From the NCBI GenBank assembly GCA_009649675.1, contig WJPL01000002.1:372001-436000 (forward strand): 64,000 bases of DNA, given 5' to 3'. Shown piece after piece: positions 1-8,129 of this stretch (position 1 is the stretch's first letter; the number at the start of each line of letters is the position of its first letter). The stretch is from Alphaproteobacteria bacterium HT1-32 (lineage in GTDB: Bacteria; Pseudomonadota; Alphaproteobacteria; Rhodospirillales; HT1-32). Made by a program: the position numbers and the translations under genes. The notes beneath the pieces were generated by a model that was not told the origin of the DNA, did not search any database, and saw only the letters and a program-made list of their open reading frames with translations.

Positions 1-461
1 GGGGGCTGGTCGCGGATATGCTTGAGACACTGGCAGATGCCGGAGGTGTCGGGCTGGCTGCCCCGCAGGTCCATATACCGCTGCGGCTGATGATTTTCTT
101 TGTTCCGGAAACGCGGGTCGAACTGCCGGAAGATCCGGATGACAGCGCGCAGGATATGACCGTTCTGGTGAATCCGGGATATGAACCATTATCTGAGGAG
201 ACCTCGCTGGGCTGGGAGGCCTGCCTGTCGGTGCCGGGACTGACGGGGGCCGTTCCCCGCTATACCCGTATCCGGTATTGGGGGACCGGTCTTGACGGCT
301 CACGGATTGAGCGGCGCGCCAGTGGCTTCCATGCGAGGGTGTTCCAGCATGAATATGATCATCTTGACGGGGTGCTCTATCCGCAGCGGCTGAATGATCC
401 GTCGCTGTTCGGGTTTGCCGAGGAAATCCGGCGCGATCCGCCGTCATTGCGTCCGGACTGA
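1..461 (+). CDS. def: Peptide deformylase, 5' end cut by window edge
   Basis: The reading frame is open from base 3, so the gene begins outside the window; the ATG at 18 is internal. Peptide deformylase removes the N-terminal formyl group from nascent proteins using a metal held by one Cys and two His. All three family motifs are visible: GVGLAAPQV (motif I, just after base 45), EACLS (216-230, the usual EGCLS with Gly to Ala, supplying the Cys ligand) and HEYDH (348-362, the two His ligands plus catalytic Glu). The Gly-to-Ala change in motif II suggests a divergent or secondary deformylase rather than the fmt-linked one, but this is inference. The next gene starts 45 bases downstream on the same strand. 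Confidence 0.93.
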   Translation, partial: GLVADMLETLADAGGVGLAAPQVHIPLRLMIFFVPETRVELPEDPDDSAQDMTVLVNPGYEPLSEETSLGWEACLSVPGLTGAVPRYTRIRYWGTGLDGSRIERRASGFHARVFQHEYDHLDGVLYPQRLNDPSLFGFAEEIRRDPPSLRPD

Positions 462-506
462 GGGGCATTCACCCTTGGCGGAAACGGTAATTGATGCCAT
501 ATCAGA

Positions 507-1190
507 ATGATGACTGATACTTTGCACGATGATACCCGTGAGCGGCTGATGGCTGCTTTGTTGCCAAATGTGGCCTTCGATGGCTGGACGATGACGGCGT
601 TACGCCATGCGGCGACAGATGCCGGCGTCAGCGATCATGAATTGCTGTTGGCTTTCCCCAACGGTGCAATGGATGCCCTGCTATACAGCATTCGCCGGGC
701 AGATAGCCGGATGCTGGAACAGCTGGCGAAAATGCCACTGGACGAGATGCGTATCCGCGACCGCATCACGACGGCAGTCCGGATCCGGCTGGAGAATGAG
801 CCGGACAAGGAGGCCGTGCGTCGTGGCGTGACGCTGCTTGCGCAGCCGCAGAACGCGCCGGTCGCGGCAAAGCTGACCTGGGCGACGGTTGATGCGATCT
901 GGCGGGCCTGTGGCGACCGCAGCCATGATTATAATTACTATACCAAGCGGGGCCTGTTGTCCGGCGTCTGGACATCAACATTGTTGTACTGGCTGAACGA
1001 CCGGTCAGAGGGGGATGCAGCTACCTGGGCTTTCCTCGACCGGCGGATTGGTGATGTCATGCGCATCCCGAAACTGACGGCGCCGTTCAAGAAGGCTGCC
1101 GCCCGTTTCCCCTCGCCGTTACGGGTGCTGGAACGATTGCGGGCGGGTAACCCGTTTCCCTCCCGCCGGGCCAGTGGTCCGACTGACTAG
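507..1190 (+). CDS. COQ9 family protein (ubiquinone biosynthesis)
   Basis: 227 residues. The N-terminal part has the family layout: a helix ending in FDGWT, an AL..AA..AG segment, then FPNGAMDAL, typical of the bacterial rpsU-divergent/COQ9 proteins. COQ9 is a lipid-binding TetR-like fold that presents ubiquinone intermediates to hydroxylases such as Coq7; the bacterial role is inferred from homology. The fold resembles TetR regulators, but the FPxGA-type motif favours COQ9. It begins ATGATG, so the start may be 507 or 510. Its 3' end faces the LysR gene, and the 62-base gap between them holds only weak inverted repeats. Confidence 0.85.
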   Translation: MMTDTLHDDTRERLMAALLPNVAFDGWTMTALRHAATDAGVSDHELLLAFPNGAMDALLYSIRRADSRMLEQLAKMPLDEMRIRDRITTAVRIRLENEPDKEAVRRGVTLLAQPQNAPVAAKLTWATVDAIWRACGDRSHDYNYYTKRGLLSGVWTSTLLYWLNDRSEGDAATWAFLDRRIGDVMRIPKLTAPFKKAAARFPSPLRVLERLRAGNPFPSRRASGPTD

Positions 1191-1252
1191 CTGGCCCGGG
1201 CGGGCTTCCGTCTCTTCCTCATGGCGTCCCGGCGAAAGACGGGAATTAGCGG

Positions 1253-2149
1253 CTAACAGGTCGTCAACTTTCTGGCCAGTGCAACGAACTCCTGTGCTGC
1301 GACTGAATGATCTGTTGTGCGGACGGCGATCCAGATCGGGGCTTTCAGACTGATGTCCGGGGCCAGTTCACAAAAGACCACCCCATCCATGCCAAGCTGC
1401 CGCAGCGAGGCGGGGGCTATGGTGACGCCAAGACCGGCCGCAACCAGATTCAGAGTAGAGACGATACGGGGTGCCTGTTGTGCAATCACCGGCTCGAATC
1501 CGGCTGAGCTACAGGCTTCCATGATAGCGTCATACAGGCCCTGACCTGCCGCCCGGCGGTACAGAATGAGGGGCTCATCTGCCAGTTCATGCAACCCGAC
1601 CGGGGTGCGTTGCCCAGCCAGCCTGTGATCCTGCGGGATGGCCAGCAACATCGGTTCCTGTACCAGAAGGTGTAGCACAAGCCCGGTCCGGTCAGCGATG
1701 GGTGAACGTACAAAGGCGATATCCAGTCGTTCTGCCTTCAGTGCTTCAGCCATTTCTGCCGTGCCGGCTTCTTCCAGTATCAGTTCCACTTTTGGAAAAC
1801 GCTCACGATAGCGCCGGATGATCTGTGGCACGAAGGGGTGAAAGGGTGAGGAACTGGTAAAGCCGACCGACAGGGCGCCTTCCTCTCCGCGTGCCGTGCG
1901 TTTGGTTTTGGCGATGGCTTCTTCAACTCCACTGATAATGGCCCGGGCTTCCGGCAGCAGGGCACGGCCTGCCTCTGTCAGTTCAACACCACGGGGCAGG
2001 CGGCGAAACAGCTGAACATTCAGTTCCGTTTCCATGGCCTTGATCTGCTGACTGAGCGGCGGCTGCTGAATGCCAAGTCGCTCTGCTGCTCGGGTAATAT
2101 GGCCCTCCTCGGCTACAGCGAGGAAATATCTGAAATGACGAAGATCCAT
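1253..2149 (-). CDS. LysR family transcriptional regulator
   Basis: 298 residues, the normal LysR length. The winged helix-turn-helix is at residues 1-60 (RHFRYFLAVAEEGHITRAAE followed by LGIQQPPLSQQI), and residues 90-295 form the periplasmic-binding-like effector domain. The sequence resembles the HcaR/CatM/BenM side of the family, whose members answer to small aromatic or organic acids, but no effector can be assigned. The neighbour on the other side (2315-2578) is divergent and unknown, so the usual divergent-target rule gives little help. An AT-rich palindrome lies immediately upstream of its start codon. Confidence 0.92.
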   Translation of the reverse strand: MDLRHFRYFLAVAEEGHITRAAERLGIQQPPLSQQIKAMETELNVQLFRRLPRGVELTEAGRALLPEARAIISGVEEAIAKTKRTARGEEGALSVGFTSSSPFHPFVPQIIRRYRERFPKVELILEEAGTAEMAEALKAERLDIAFVRSPIADRTGLVLHLLVQEPMLLAIPQDHRLAGQRTPVGLHELADEPLILYRRAAGQGLYDAIMEACSSAGFEPVIAQQAPRIVSTLNLVAAGLGVTIAPASLRQLGMDGVVFCELAPDISLKAPIWIAVRTTDHSVAAQEFVALARKLTTC

Positions 2150-2154
2150 TTCTC

Positions 2155-2169
2155 ATATCTAGATCATAT
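2155..2169. promoter_or_regulatory. Possible LysR operator (T-N11-A palindrome)
   Basis: ATATCTAGATCATAT lies 6 bases upstream of the lysR-type start codon and has the interrupted dyad of a LysR box. The position would suit autorepression. It is a single site judged by eye in an AT-rich spacer, so the call is weak. Confidence 0.3.
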
Positions 2170-2314
2170 GAAAAATGCGGTAAACATATATTGGATTCAT
2201 AAAAACATACCGGGTAGCGTTTGTTTAGGACGAGGCACCTGACGGTCGTCCTGATTGTTTCCGTCCCATACAGGATGGGTCTACCCTCTCGAACAGGTGA
2301 TAAGGACGACAGAT

Positions 2315-2578
2315 ATGGAATCCCTGATTTGCGATATGCTGGAATGGCTGGAGGCTGAACCGCGCAGCTATGACGAGGTTATGTCTGCCTGGCGTACATC
2401 CTGCCCGCGACTGACGGTCTGGGAAGATGCCTGGGATCAGGGACTGGTCAGCCGTCACCGGCTGGAAAGCGGTCAGATCGCGGTCCGCATTACCGAGAAG
2501 GGCAGGGATTACCTGTATCACAATGTACGGCCACGGGATGACCGGCCGGTTGTGACTGCCGCCCACGCAATTACCTGA
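2315..2578 (+). CDS. Small conserved-looking hypothetical protein
   Basis: 87 residues, starting at the ATG preceded by AAGGACGAC; an earlier in-frame start at 2255 lacks a ribosome binding site. The protein is soluble, acidic at the N-terminus, and reads like a compact winged helix (LEWLEAEPRSYDEVMSAW, then GQIAVRITEKGRDYL, which resembles a beta-wing). No known family is recognised with certainty. It stands alone between a divergent LysR gene and a convergent purA, and ends just before a strong bidirectional terminator, which supports it being a real transcription unit. Confidence 0.65.
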   Translation: MESLICDMLEWLEAEPRSYDEVMSAWRTSCPRLTVWEDAWDQGLVSRHRLESGQIAVRITEKGRDYLYHNVRPRDDRPVVTAAHAIT

Positions 2579-2593
2579 GCCTGTCCGCAACAA

Positions 2594-2629
2594 AAATCCG
2601 GAAGAAGCCTGCAAGCATCTTCCGGATTT
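2594..2629. terminator. Bidirectional intrinsic terminator
   Basis: A perfect 12-base stem (AAATCCGGAAGA / TCTTCCGGATTT) with a 12-base loop, with A/T runs on both sides. It lies between the convergent small gene (ends 2578) and purA (ends 2657), so it can serve both. Confidence 0.9.
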
Positions 2630-2656
2630 GTTACCGGCTCATCTGTGCCAGACGGC

Positions 2657-3949
2657 TCAGTCAGCGAAGGGGTCGTGGACCAGGATGGTGTCGTCGCGTT
2701 CCGGACTGGTCGACAGCAGGGCAACCGGGGCTTCAATCAGTTCCTCAATACGCCGGATATACTTGATTGCTGTTGCCGGAAGCTGCTTCCAGGACCGGGC
2801 GCCAAAGGTGCTTTCGGACCAGCCTTCGAGCGTTTCGTAAATTGGTTCGACCGCCGCCTGCTGTTCAGCGCCGGCGGGAAGGTAATCGACTTCTTCACCG
2901 TTCAGGCGATAGCCGACGCAGACTTTCAGTTCATCCATGCCGTCCAGCACATCAAGTTTGGTCAGCGCGATGCCGGAGATACCACCAACCTTGACGGCCT
3001 GACGGACCATCACCGCATCGAACCAGCCGCAGCGGCGTTTGCGTCCGGTAACGGTGCCAAATTCATGACCACGTTCACCCAGTCGCTGGCCGGTTGCGTC
3101 TTCCAGTTCCGTCGGGAAGGGGCCGGAGCCGACGCGGGTGGTGTAGGCCTTGGTGATACCGAGGACATAGCCAATGCCGGAGACGCCCATGCCAGAGCCG
3201 GTTGCCGCCTGACCGGCGACAACATTGGACGAGGTGACATAGGGGTAGGTGCCGTGATCGATATCCAGCATGGTGCCCTGCGCGCCTTCAAACAGGATGC
3301 GCTTGCCGTCGCGTCGCGCCCGGTCGAGGGTTTTCCAGACGGGCTTTGCAAAAGGCAGAACCTTCGGCGCGACATCCAGCAGGGCGGTGACGATGTCACC
3401 GGCGCTGATTTCGGCCTCACCAAGACCACGCAGCAATGCATTATGGTGGATCAGCAGAGCATCCACCCGGGCCCGCAGGCGATCGGGATCGGCCAGATCA
3501 CAGACACGGATGGCGCGGCGGGCAACCTTGTCTTCATAGGCCGGGCCGATACCGCGCCCGGTGGTGCCAATCCGGGCGCTGCCGAGTGCTTCTTCGCGAA
3601 CCCGGTCGAGATTGCTGTGCAAGGGCAGGATAAGCGCCGCGTTTTCAGCGATCTGGAGCCGGTCCGGTGTGATTTCCACACCCTGCTTGCCGATCTTCTC
3701 GATTTCACCGAGCAATGCCCAGGGGTCGACCACGACACCATTACCGATCACCGAAATGGTGTTGCTGCGCACGACGCCGGACGGCAGCAGGCTCAGCTTG
3801 TAGGTCGTACCGTCGATGACGAGGGTATGTCCGGCATTATGCCCGCCCTGAAAGCGTACAACGACGTCGGCGCGGTTTGACAGCCAATCGACAATCTTAC
3901 CCTTGCCTTCGTCACCCCACTGGGAGCCGACAACTGCGACATTGGACAT
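2657..3949 (-). CDS. purA: Adenylosuccinate synthetase
   Basis: 430 residues, full length. It catalyses GTP-dependent ligation of IMP and aspartate to adenylosuccinate, the first committed step to AMP. Seen in sequence: the N-terminal nucleotide loop [11 protein letters not shown] (residues 8-18) with catalytic Asp13, and GGHNAGHT with His41, in the E. coli positions. The start at 3949 (MSNVAVVG) is chosen because it matches the family N-terminus; a 22-residue upstream extension has no family support. It follows hisZ by 23 bases and is likely cotranscribed with it, an arrangement common in alphaproteobacteria. Confidence 0.97.
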   Translation of the reverse strand: MSNVAVVGSQWGDEGKGKIVDWLSNRADVVVRFQGGHNAGHTLVIDGTTYKLSLLPSGVVRSNTISVIGNGVVVDPWALLGEIEKIGKQGVEITPDRLQIAENAALILPLHSNLDRVREEALGSARIGTTGRGIGPAYEDKVARRAIRVCDLADPDRLRARVDALLIHHNALLRGLGEAEISAGDIVTALLDVAPKVLPFAKPVWKTLDRARRDGKRILFEGAQGTMLDIDHGTYPYVTSSNVVAGQAATGSGMGVSGIGYVLGITKAYTTRVGSGPFPTELEDATGQRLGERGHEFGTVTGRKRRCGWFDAVMVRQAVKVGGISGIALTKLDVLDGMDELKVCVGYRLNGEEVDYLPAGAEQQAAVEPIYETLEGWSESTFGARSWKQLPATAIKYIRRIEELIEAPVALLSTSPERDDTILVHDPFAD

Positions 3950-3972
3950 AACTGATCTCCGTTTGAAAGTGG

Positions 3973-5100
3973 TCAGGCGGCGGTGACGGGACGGATCGTC
4001 CCGCCATCCAGCCAATGCGAACAGCCAAGGCGCCGTGCCTCGCCTTCCGCATCTGTCGTTTCGTTCAGGGCGGCGACTGTGGTCCAGCCATCAGCCCGTT
4101 GGGAGGCCCCGGTTGAGGGGCCGGCAGGCAGATAGAGCCGGTCACGGCGTGACGGCTTTGGCAGCGCCCGCAAAAGACTGTCGAGATAGAGTGTGGCACC
4201 GGTTGCGGGTTCGCCACCATCGGCGACATATCGTCCGCCCCGGCCAAGCTCGCCCCGGACACCACGTCCGAACAGCGCGAAGCTGACCCCGGTATGATAT
4301 TCGAAGCCGCGATTTTCGACCGGATCAACGGTCAGCCGGATATCCGGACGAATGGCGCGCAGGGTGTTGATGACGTTGCGCAGCCGTTGCAGTTCCTGAC
4401 GACCGCTTGTGCCGAGGTCGAGTGCATCCAGCCGCTCCAGCGCCTGGTCGGCGGCCCCGGAGGCCCGCATCAGCTTGCCGAGCAGGGGAGCCGCATCACC
4501 GGCTATATTGCGGACAAGGGCTTCATCCTTGTGATCAAGGGCTTCACGCAGGGCTGTCCGGTCAATACTGACAGATTCGGTTGCCCGGTCGACCAGATTC
4601 GGGGTGAACAGATCAACCGTCACCTCGTCGATGCCAACTGCGGCCAGCGCCTCGTCACACAGCGCGATCACTTCGGCATCGGCTGCGTCCTCATCCGCGC
4701 CGATGATCTCGATGCCGGCCTGGGCAAACTGTCGCTCGGGGCGCAGCTGTGCGCCCTTAACCCGCAGAACGCTGCCTGCATAGCTCAGGCGCAGCGGACG
4801 TGGTGCCTTGTGCAGCCGTGTGGTTGCGATACGGGCGATCTGCGGGGTCATGTCGGCGCGCAGGCCCATCATGCGCTGGCTGACCGGATCCATCAGCCGG
4901 AAGGTCTGAGAGGCGATATCGCCTCCGCCCTGCAACAGCGCATCCTCGAACTCGACCATCGGCGGTTCGACCCGGTCATAGCCACGGCTGGCAAAGCAGG
5001 CACAGAGTGCAGCCAGAACACCGGCTTCATGCTCGGCATGCGGCGGCAGAATGTCTCGGAGCCCGTTCGGCAGAAGGGCCATACGTGCACTGTCATTCAT
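3973..5100 (-). CDS. hisZ: ATP phosphoribosyltransferase regulatory subunit
   Basis: 375 residues, a class II aminoacyl-tRNA synthetase-like core without the HisRS anticodon domain. HisZ binds short-form HisG and makes it active and histidine-sensitive in the first step of histidine synthesis. Visible features are the N-terminal [12 protein letters not shown], the motif-2-like FRLMDP...[11 protein letters not shown], and an E-AGIEIIGA segment. The length and the absence of HisRS-specific histidine motifs argue for HisZ over HisS. hisG is not in the window. It leads the hisZ-purA pair and sits 119 bases downstream of metA's stop. Confidence 0.93.
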   Translation of the reverse strand: MNDSARMALLPNGLRDILPPHAEHEAGVLAALCACFASRGYDRVEPPMVEFEDALLQGGGDIASQTFRLMDPVSQRMMGLRADMTPQIARIATTRLHKAPRPLRLSYAGSVLRVKGAQLRPERQFAQAGIEIIGADEDAADAEVIALCDEALAAVGIDEVTVDLFTPNLVDRATESVSIDRTALREALDHKDEALVRNIAGDAAPLLGKLMRASGAADQALERLDALDLGTSGRQELQRLRNVINTLRAIRPDIRLTVDPVENRGFEYHTGVSFALFGRGVRGELGRGGRYVADGGEPATGATLYLDSLLRALPKPSRRDRLYLPAGPSTGASQRADGWTTVAALNETTDAEGEARRLGCSHWLDGGTIRPVTAA

Positions 5101-5176
5101 GGACGGATAATCCGTAGGTGAAAACCGGAGGTTTGATAGCCGAAGCGGCGGGATGGAACAACCGCGCAGGGCGCAG

Positions 5177-5211
5177 TCCGGCGGCTGTTGTCACAGATTT
5201 CAGCCGCCGGA
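5177..5211. terminator. Terminator hairpin after metA
   Basis: An 11-base perfect stem (TCCGGCGGCTG / CAGCCGCCGGA) with a 13-base loop, 9 bases beyond the metA stop codon. The T-run (GGTTTTG) is on the plus-strand side, so efficiency in the metA direction is uncertain. Confidence 0.7.
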
Positions 5212-5219
5212 AGGTTTTG

Positions 5220-6146
5220 TCAGCTCTTGTCTTTGCCGATCTGCTCCAGATCGTAAGGGGTCGACTGGTAGATCGAGTTCAGCCAGTTGCCATAGAACAG
5301 ATGCGCACTTGCCCGCCAGAAGTTGATCGGTGTGGCTGCCGGGTCGTCGCCGGGGAAATAATTCCGGGGCAGGTTGATGGCCTCACCCTTTTCGGCATCG
5401 CGGGCATATTCGTCACCCAGCGTTGTCGAATCATATTCCAGATGGTTGAACATGAAGACATCACGCCGCGCCCGGTCACGGACCAGACAGGGACCGGCCT
5501 CATCGGATTCAACAACGATGTCGAGGTTACTGAAATTCGCGAAATCCTCGGCATGATTTTCCGTATGACGCGAGACCGGCACAGGAATCTGGTCATTCAT
5601 GCCGCGCATCAGCAGCGAGCGATGATCTTTCACCTTGTGCCAGTACACACCGAAACGCTTCTCCGGCAGGGTATATTTCGGAATACCGTGGAAGTGATAG
5701 AGCGCGGCCTGTGCGCCCCAGCAGAGGGAAAACAGGCTGTGGACGTTGGTGCGTGACCAGTCAAAGATCTGTTTCAGTTCGTCCCAGTAGGTCACTTCCT
5801 CAAACGGCAGCTTTTCAATCGGTGCGCCGGTGACGATGAAGCCGTCGAATTTCTCGTCCCGGATGGTGTCCCAGTTCCGGTAAAAGTCGCGCAGATGTGA
5901 TTGCGGCGTATTCTTCGAGGTATGGCTGCCCGGTGTCAGCAGGGTCAGTTCGACCTGCAGCGGCGTGGAGCCCAGAACACGGGCGATCTGGTTCTCTGTC
6001 TTGATCTTTTCCGGCATCAGGTTCAGCAGCGCCACCCGTATGGGGCGGATATCCTGACGGATAGCGTCGTCTTCCCCGATGAGAAGAACGCCTTCATCTT
6101 CCAGTACCTGACGGGCGGGAAGGTCTCTTGGAATTTTGATCGGCAT
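5220..6146 (-). CDS. metA: Homoserine O-acyltransferase (MetA type, probably acetyl-CoA specific)
   Basis: 308 residues. It activates the hydroxyl of homoserine in methionine synthesis. Catalytic Cys142 (LCWGAQ), His235 and Glu237 are all present. Residue 111 is Glu (GAPIEKL), where E. coli succinyltransferase has Gly; in this family Glu at 111 is associated with acetyl-CoA use. The product is therefore predicted to be O-acetylhomoserine, despite the usual 'homoserine O-succinyltransferase' label. It follows a P-loop ATPase gene by 18 bases and must share its transcript, so there is no room for a SAM riboswitch directly before metA. Confidence 0.95.
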   Translation of the reverse strand: MPIKIPRDLPARQVLEDEGVLLIGEDDAIRQDIRPIRVALLNLMPEKIKTENQIARVLGSTPLQVELTLLTPGSHTSKNTPQSHLRDFYRNWDTIRDEKFDGFIVTGAPIEKLPFEEVTYWDELKQIFDWSRTNVHSLFSLCWGAQAALYHFHGIPKYTLPEKRFGVYWHKVKDHRSLLMRGMNDQIPVPVSRHTENHAEDFANFSNLDIVVESDEAGPCLVRDRARRDVFMFNHLEYDSTTLGDEYARDAEKGEAINLPRNYFPGDDPAATPINFWRASAHLFYGNWLNSIYQSTPYDLEQIGKDKS

Positions 6147-6164
6147 GTTCTGTTGTACTCTCTT

Positions 6165-7133
6165 CTATCGGATCTTGCGTGTCTCGCGACGGGTGGCGCA
6201 GGCGGCGAGATAGGTCTCGACCAGCAAGGCAGCACCCGGACGTCCGGCAGCAAGGTCAGCAGCCATGATGTCGTAAATCATCCTCAGGAATGACTCCGGT
6301 CCCGGACCGCCATTCTCTGCGGGCATGCCTTTAAATAGGTCGTCAGCCTCCAGAGAAAAGCCATAGCGGTCGGCATAGGCCTGATAACGGGGGCGACGGA
6401 ACTCGATCAGGTCCGGGAACAGGGGGCCGGCAAACTGTACCGGATTGATGCCGGCACCACTGTCCGGCATGGTCGCCAGCCGTGGCGTAATGAAAGCGGG
6501 ATTGTAGAACAGCGGCTTTGGTGAGGCCTGTGCGCGTTCAATCAGCTTTGCTTCGTAATAGTCATTCGAGCGCAGATAAATGGTCAGTGTTTCTGCGCCG
6601 AGACTGGCAATAACCGGGTCCTGCGGGTTGTCGATATCAACGATTTCGCACAGGCTGCCCGAGGCATCATTGATAAAGCTGTCACAGCCATACAGGGTCC
6701 AGGCCTTGCGGATGAAGCCTGAGACATCCAGCATCGACGCCACTTCGGCACGGCGATACAGATCCTGCCGTCGCAGAAACTCGTCCTTCGCCAGCCCTTT
6801 CAGGGCGGGGTCACCGAACATCCCGAGGAACGTCGATACCGGATCGAGGTTCTCGAAGGTGATGTTGTGGTTGATATAGATCGAATCCGAGCGCAGCAGG
6901 TCGGCGACAAACCGGTCTTCCATCGCCATGATCTTCTGCTTGATATTGTCGAGGATCTCCTCTGACAGATAGCGCGTTCCGATCCGGTAATCTGCCGAAA
7001 AATGATACCAGTTGGAAATCTTCCGCAGCCGCGACGACAGCATGGTCTTGCCGACACCGGACATGCCCAGCAGCGTAAAGGCATGCGGCAGAGCGCAGAA
7101 ATCTTCGAAGGAAGGAAGCGGCGAGACAGACAT
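6165..7133 (-). CDS. P-loop ATPase of unknown role, metA partner
   Basis: 322 residues. The Walker A motif GMSGVGKT is at about residues 23-30, followed by SADYRIGTRYLSEEI. No transmembrane segment or signal is visible. The first half looks like a kinase- or shikimate-kinase-like P-loop domain, with a D-rich stretch (EIVDIDNPQDP) mid-protein; the second half has no family I know. It is 18 bases upstream of metA on the same strand, so a link to methionine supply is likely, but whether it is regulatory or enzymatic cannot be told from sequence. The promoter region of the pair is 7134-7228. Confidence 0.8.
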   Translation of the reverse strand: MSVSPLPSFEDFCALPHAFTLLGMSGVGKTMLSSRLRKISNWYHFSADYRIGTRYLSEEILDNIKQKIMAMEDRFVADLLRSDSIYINHNITFENLDPVSTFLGMFGDPALKGLAKDEFLRRQDLYRRAEVASMLDVSGFIRKAWTLYGCDSFINDASGSLCEIVDIDNPQDPVIASLGAETLTIYLRSNDYYEAKLIERAQASPKPLFYNPAFITPRLATMPDSGAGINPVQFAGPLFPDLIEFRRPRYQAYADRYGFSLEADDLFKGMPAENGGPGPESFLRMIYDIMAADLAAGRPGAALLVETYLAACATRRETRKIR

Positions 7134-7175
7134 CGGATAACCCTGCAGCGCTGTATAATTAATCGATCACGATTT

Positions 7176-7189
7176 ATAGATGCATCTAT
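7176..7189. promoter_or_regulatory. 14-bp perfect palindrome upstream of the ATPase-metA operon
   Basis: ATAGATGCATCTAT is its own reverse complement and lies 43 bases upstream of the ATPase start codon, between that operon and the AT-rich island. The position suits an operator for a dimeric repressor. No known motif is assigned. Confidence 0.35.
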
Positions 7190-7228
7190 CGGCGACGAAA
7201 AGCTGTCTCATTCCTATCGAGTGGTTTA

Positions 7229-7984
7229 CTACGTTGATGCAATAACTGTTTTTACTACCATTTCAAAGAGTTCTGACGGGTTGTTTGTACAGCCTTGACC
7301 TCCATGGTCGAGGGTTTCCTTTTTGTGTTCAGGCAAGTTCGATACTGTATAAAAATAAAAAGGTGTATTAATATTGTTAGATCTAATGATATCAAGAAGC
7401 TTGTAACCTTCTCGTGGCCCTTCTTTTCTTCCCATATCTGATATAATAATGATATATTCGTTCTTTTCTAGTTTATCGATGGCGTCGTCAGTATTGAGTG
7501 ATAAGTCTATGTGCAGCCCAATCTCCTGAAAAGCATCTCGTTCGTATGTATTGTTTTCAGGTCTATCGTCAACCCAAAGTATTGTTTTCCTTGATGTTCC
7601 GGTAGTTGATTTGTTTTTTATTATAGTATTGGCGTGTTTTACAATATTAGATATATCTAAATCTGACATTTCAGAAGATGTTTTGGCAGCTGCATGTTGG
7701 ACGCTGCTCGTGATCCGAGCTACTTTCATGTATGTTTCGTCATTATTGAAATCTTTCGGAAACAATAATTTTGTATGATGCTTGGTGAGTAACCAACAGA
7801 AAGTAAATAATATAATTATAGGAAACGTGCACAGAAAAATAACGAGAATTATTCTTTCATTGTCTAGCAATGAATTTGACCCGATTACTAATGCCGCCAT
7901 AGCGTATACTAGGGTCACGAAGATAGATATAATTCCTAAAGGTGTCTTCGAATGCGTTCCAATGTTTTTTAGAAAATCGCTCAT
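7229..7984 (-). CDS. Membrane-anchored receiver-like protein in an AT-rich island
   Basis: 251 residues. Two transmembrane helices (about 17-36 and 45-66) are followed by KHHTKLLFPKDFNNDETYMK, a Ser/Thr-rich linker (about 90-132), and a receiver-like domain (134-250). The domain keeps the acidic pair Asp139-Asp140, the phospho-acceptor position Asp183 (IISDM) and Thr213, but the conserved receiver Lys is absent (TNNP where KP is expected), so phosphorylation is doubtful. The gene is far more AT-rich than its neighbours: bases 7441-7500 hold 19/60 G+C and 7621-7680 only 16/60. Horizontal acquisition is inferred. A signalling or defence-type sensor is possible, but the function is unknown. Confidence 0.8.
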   Translation of the reverse strand: MSDFLKNIGTHSKTPLGIISIFVTLVYAMAALVIGSNSLLDNERIILVIFLCTFPIIILFTFCWLLTKHHTKLLFPKDFNNDETYMKVARITSSVQHAAAKTSSEMSDLDISNIVKHANTIIKNKSTTGTSRKTILWVDDRPENNTYERDAFQEIGLHIDLSLNTDDAIDKLEKNEYIIIISDMGRKEGPREGYKLLDIIRSNNINTPFYFYTVSNLPEHKKETLDHGGQGCTNNPSELFEMVVKTVIAST

Positions 7985-8002
7985 AGAGTCGACCTAAAAT
8001 AA

Positions 8003-8030
8003 TTTTTACAATCGTAAATTTTTAGATCAA
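8003..8030 (-). promoter_or_regulatory. Candidate promoter of the receiver-like gene
   Basis: On the minus strand, TTGATC (-35) and TAAAAA (-10) are separated by 16 bases, about 20 bases before the start codon. The DNA here is very AT-rich, so chance matches are likely. Confidence 0.3.
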
Positions 8031-8069
8031 GTTTTTGGTGCGATCAACTAAAAGCAGTAAATGTGATTG

Positions 8070-8107
8070 AAACTGGGACCTCAATACAGTTACTGAGGCC
8101 CCAGTTT
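8070..8107. terminator. Terminator after serA
   Basis: AAACTGGGACCTCA pairs with TGAGGCCCCAGTTT (one mismatch) around a 10-base loop, 22 bases beyond the serA stop codon. It separates the serine operon from the AT-rich gene transcribed in the same direction. Confidence 0.85.
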
Positions 8108-8129
8108 AAGTCTTCAATTCAAAGTTCGC

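Noticed and set aside
1191-1252. Terminator between the COQ9-family and LysR genes
   Set aside because: Only short imperfect stems with a long loop are present, with no T-run.
2645-3880. Plus-strand open frame of 411 codons opposite purA
   Set aside because: It mirrors the highly conserved purA on the other strand, has a composition typical of an antisense frame, and matches no family.
6147-6164. SAM riboswitch before metA
   Set aside because: Only 18 bases separate metA from the upstream gene, and no aptamer-like structure was seen before the operon.
7140-8069. Insertion sequence or prophage remnant
   Set aside because: No transposase, integrase, terminal inverted repeats or flanking direct repeats were seen; only composition suggests transfer.
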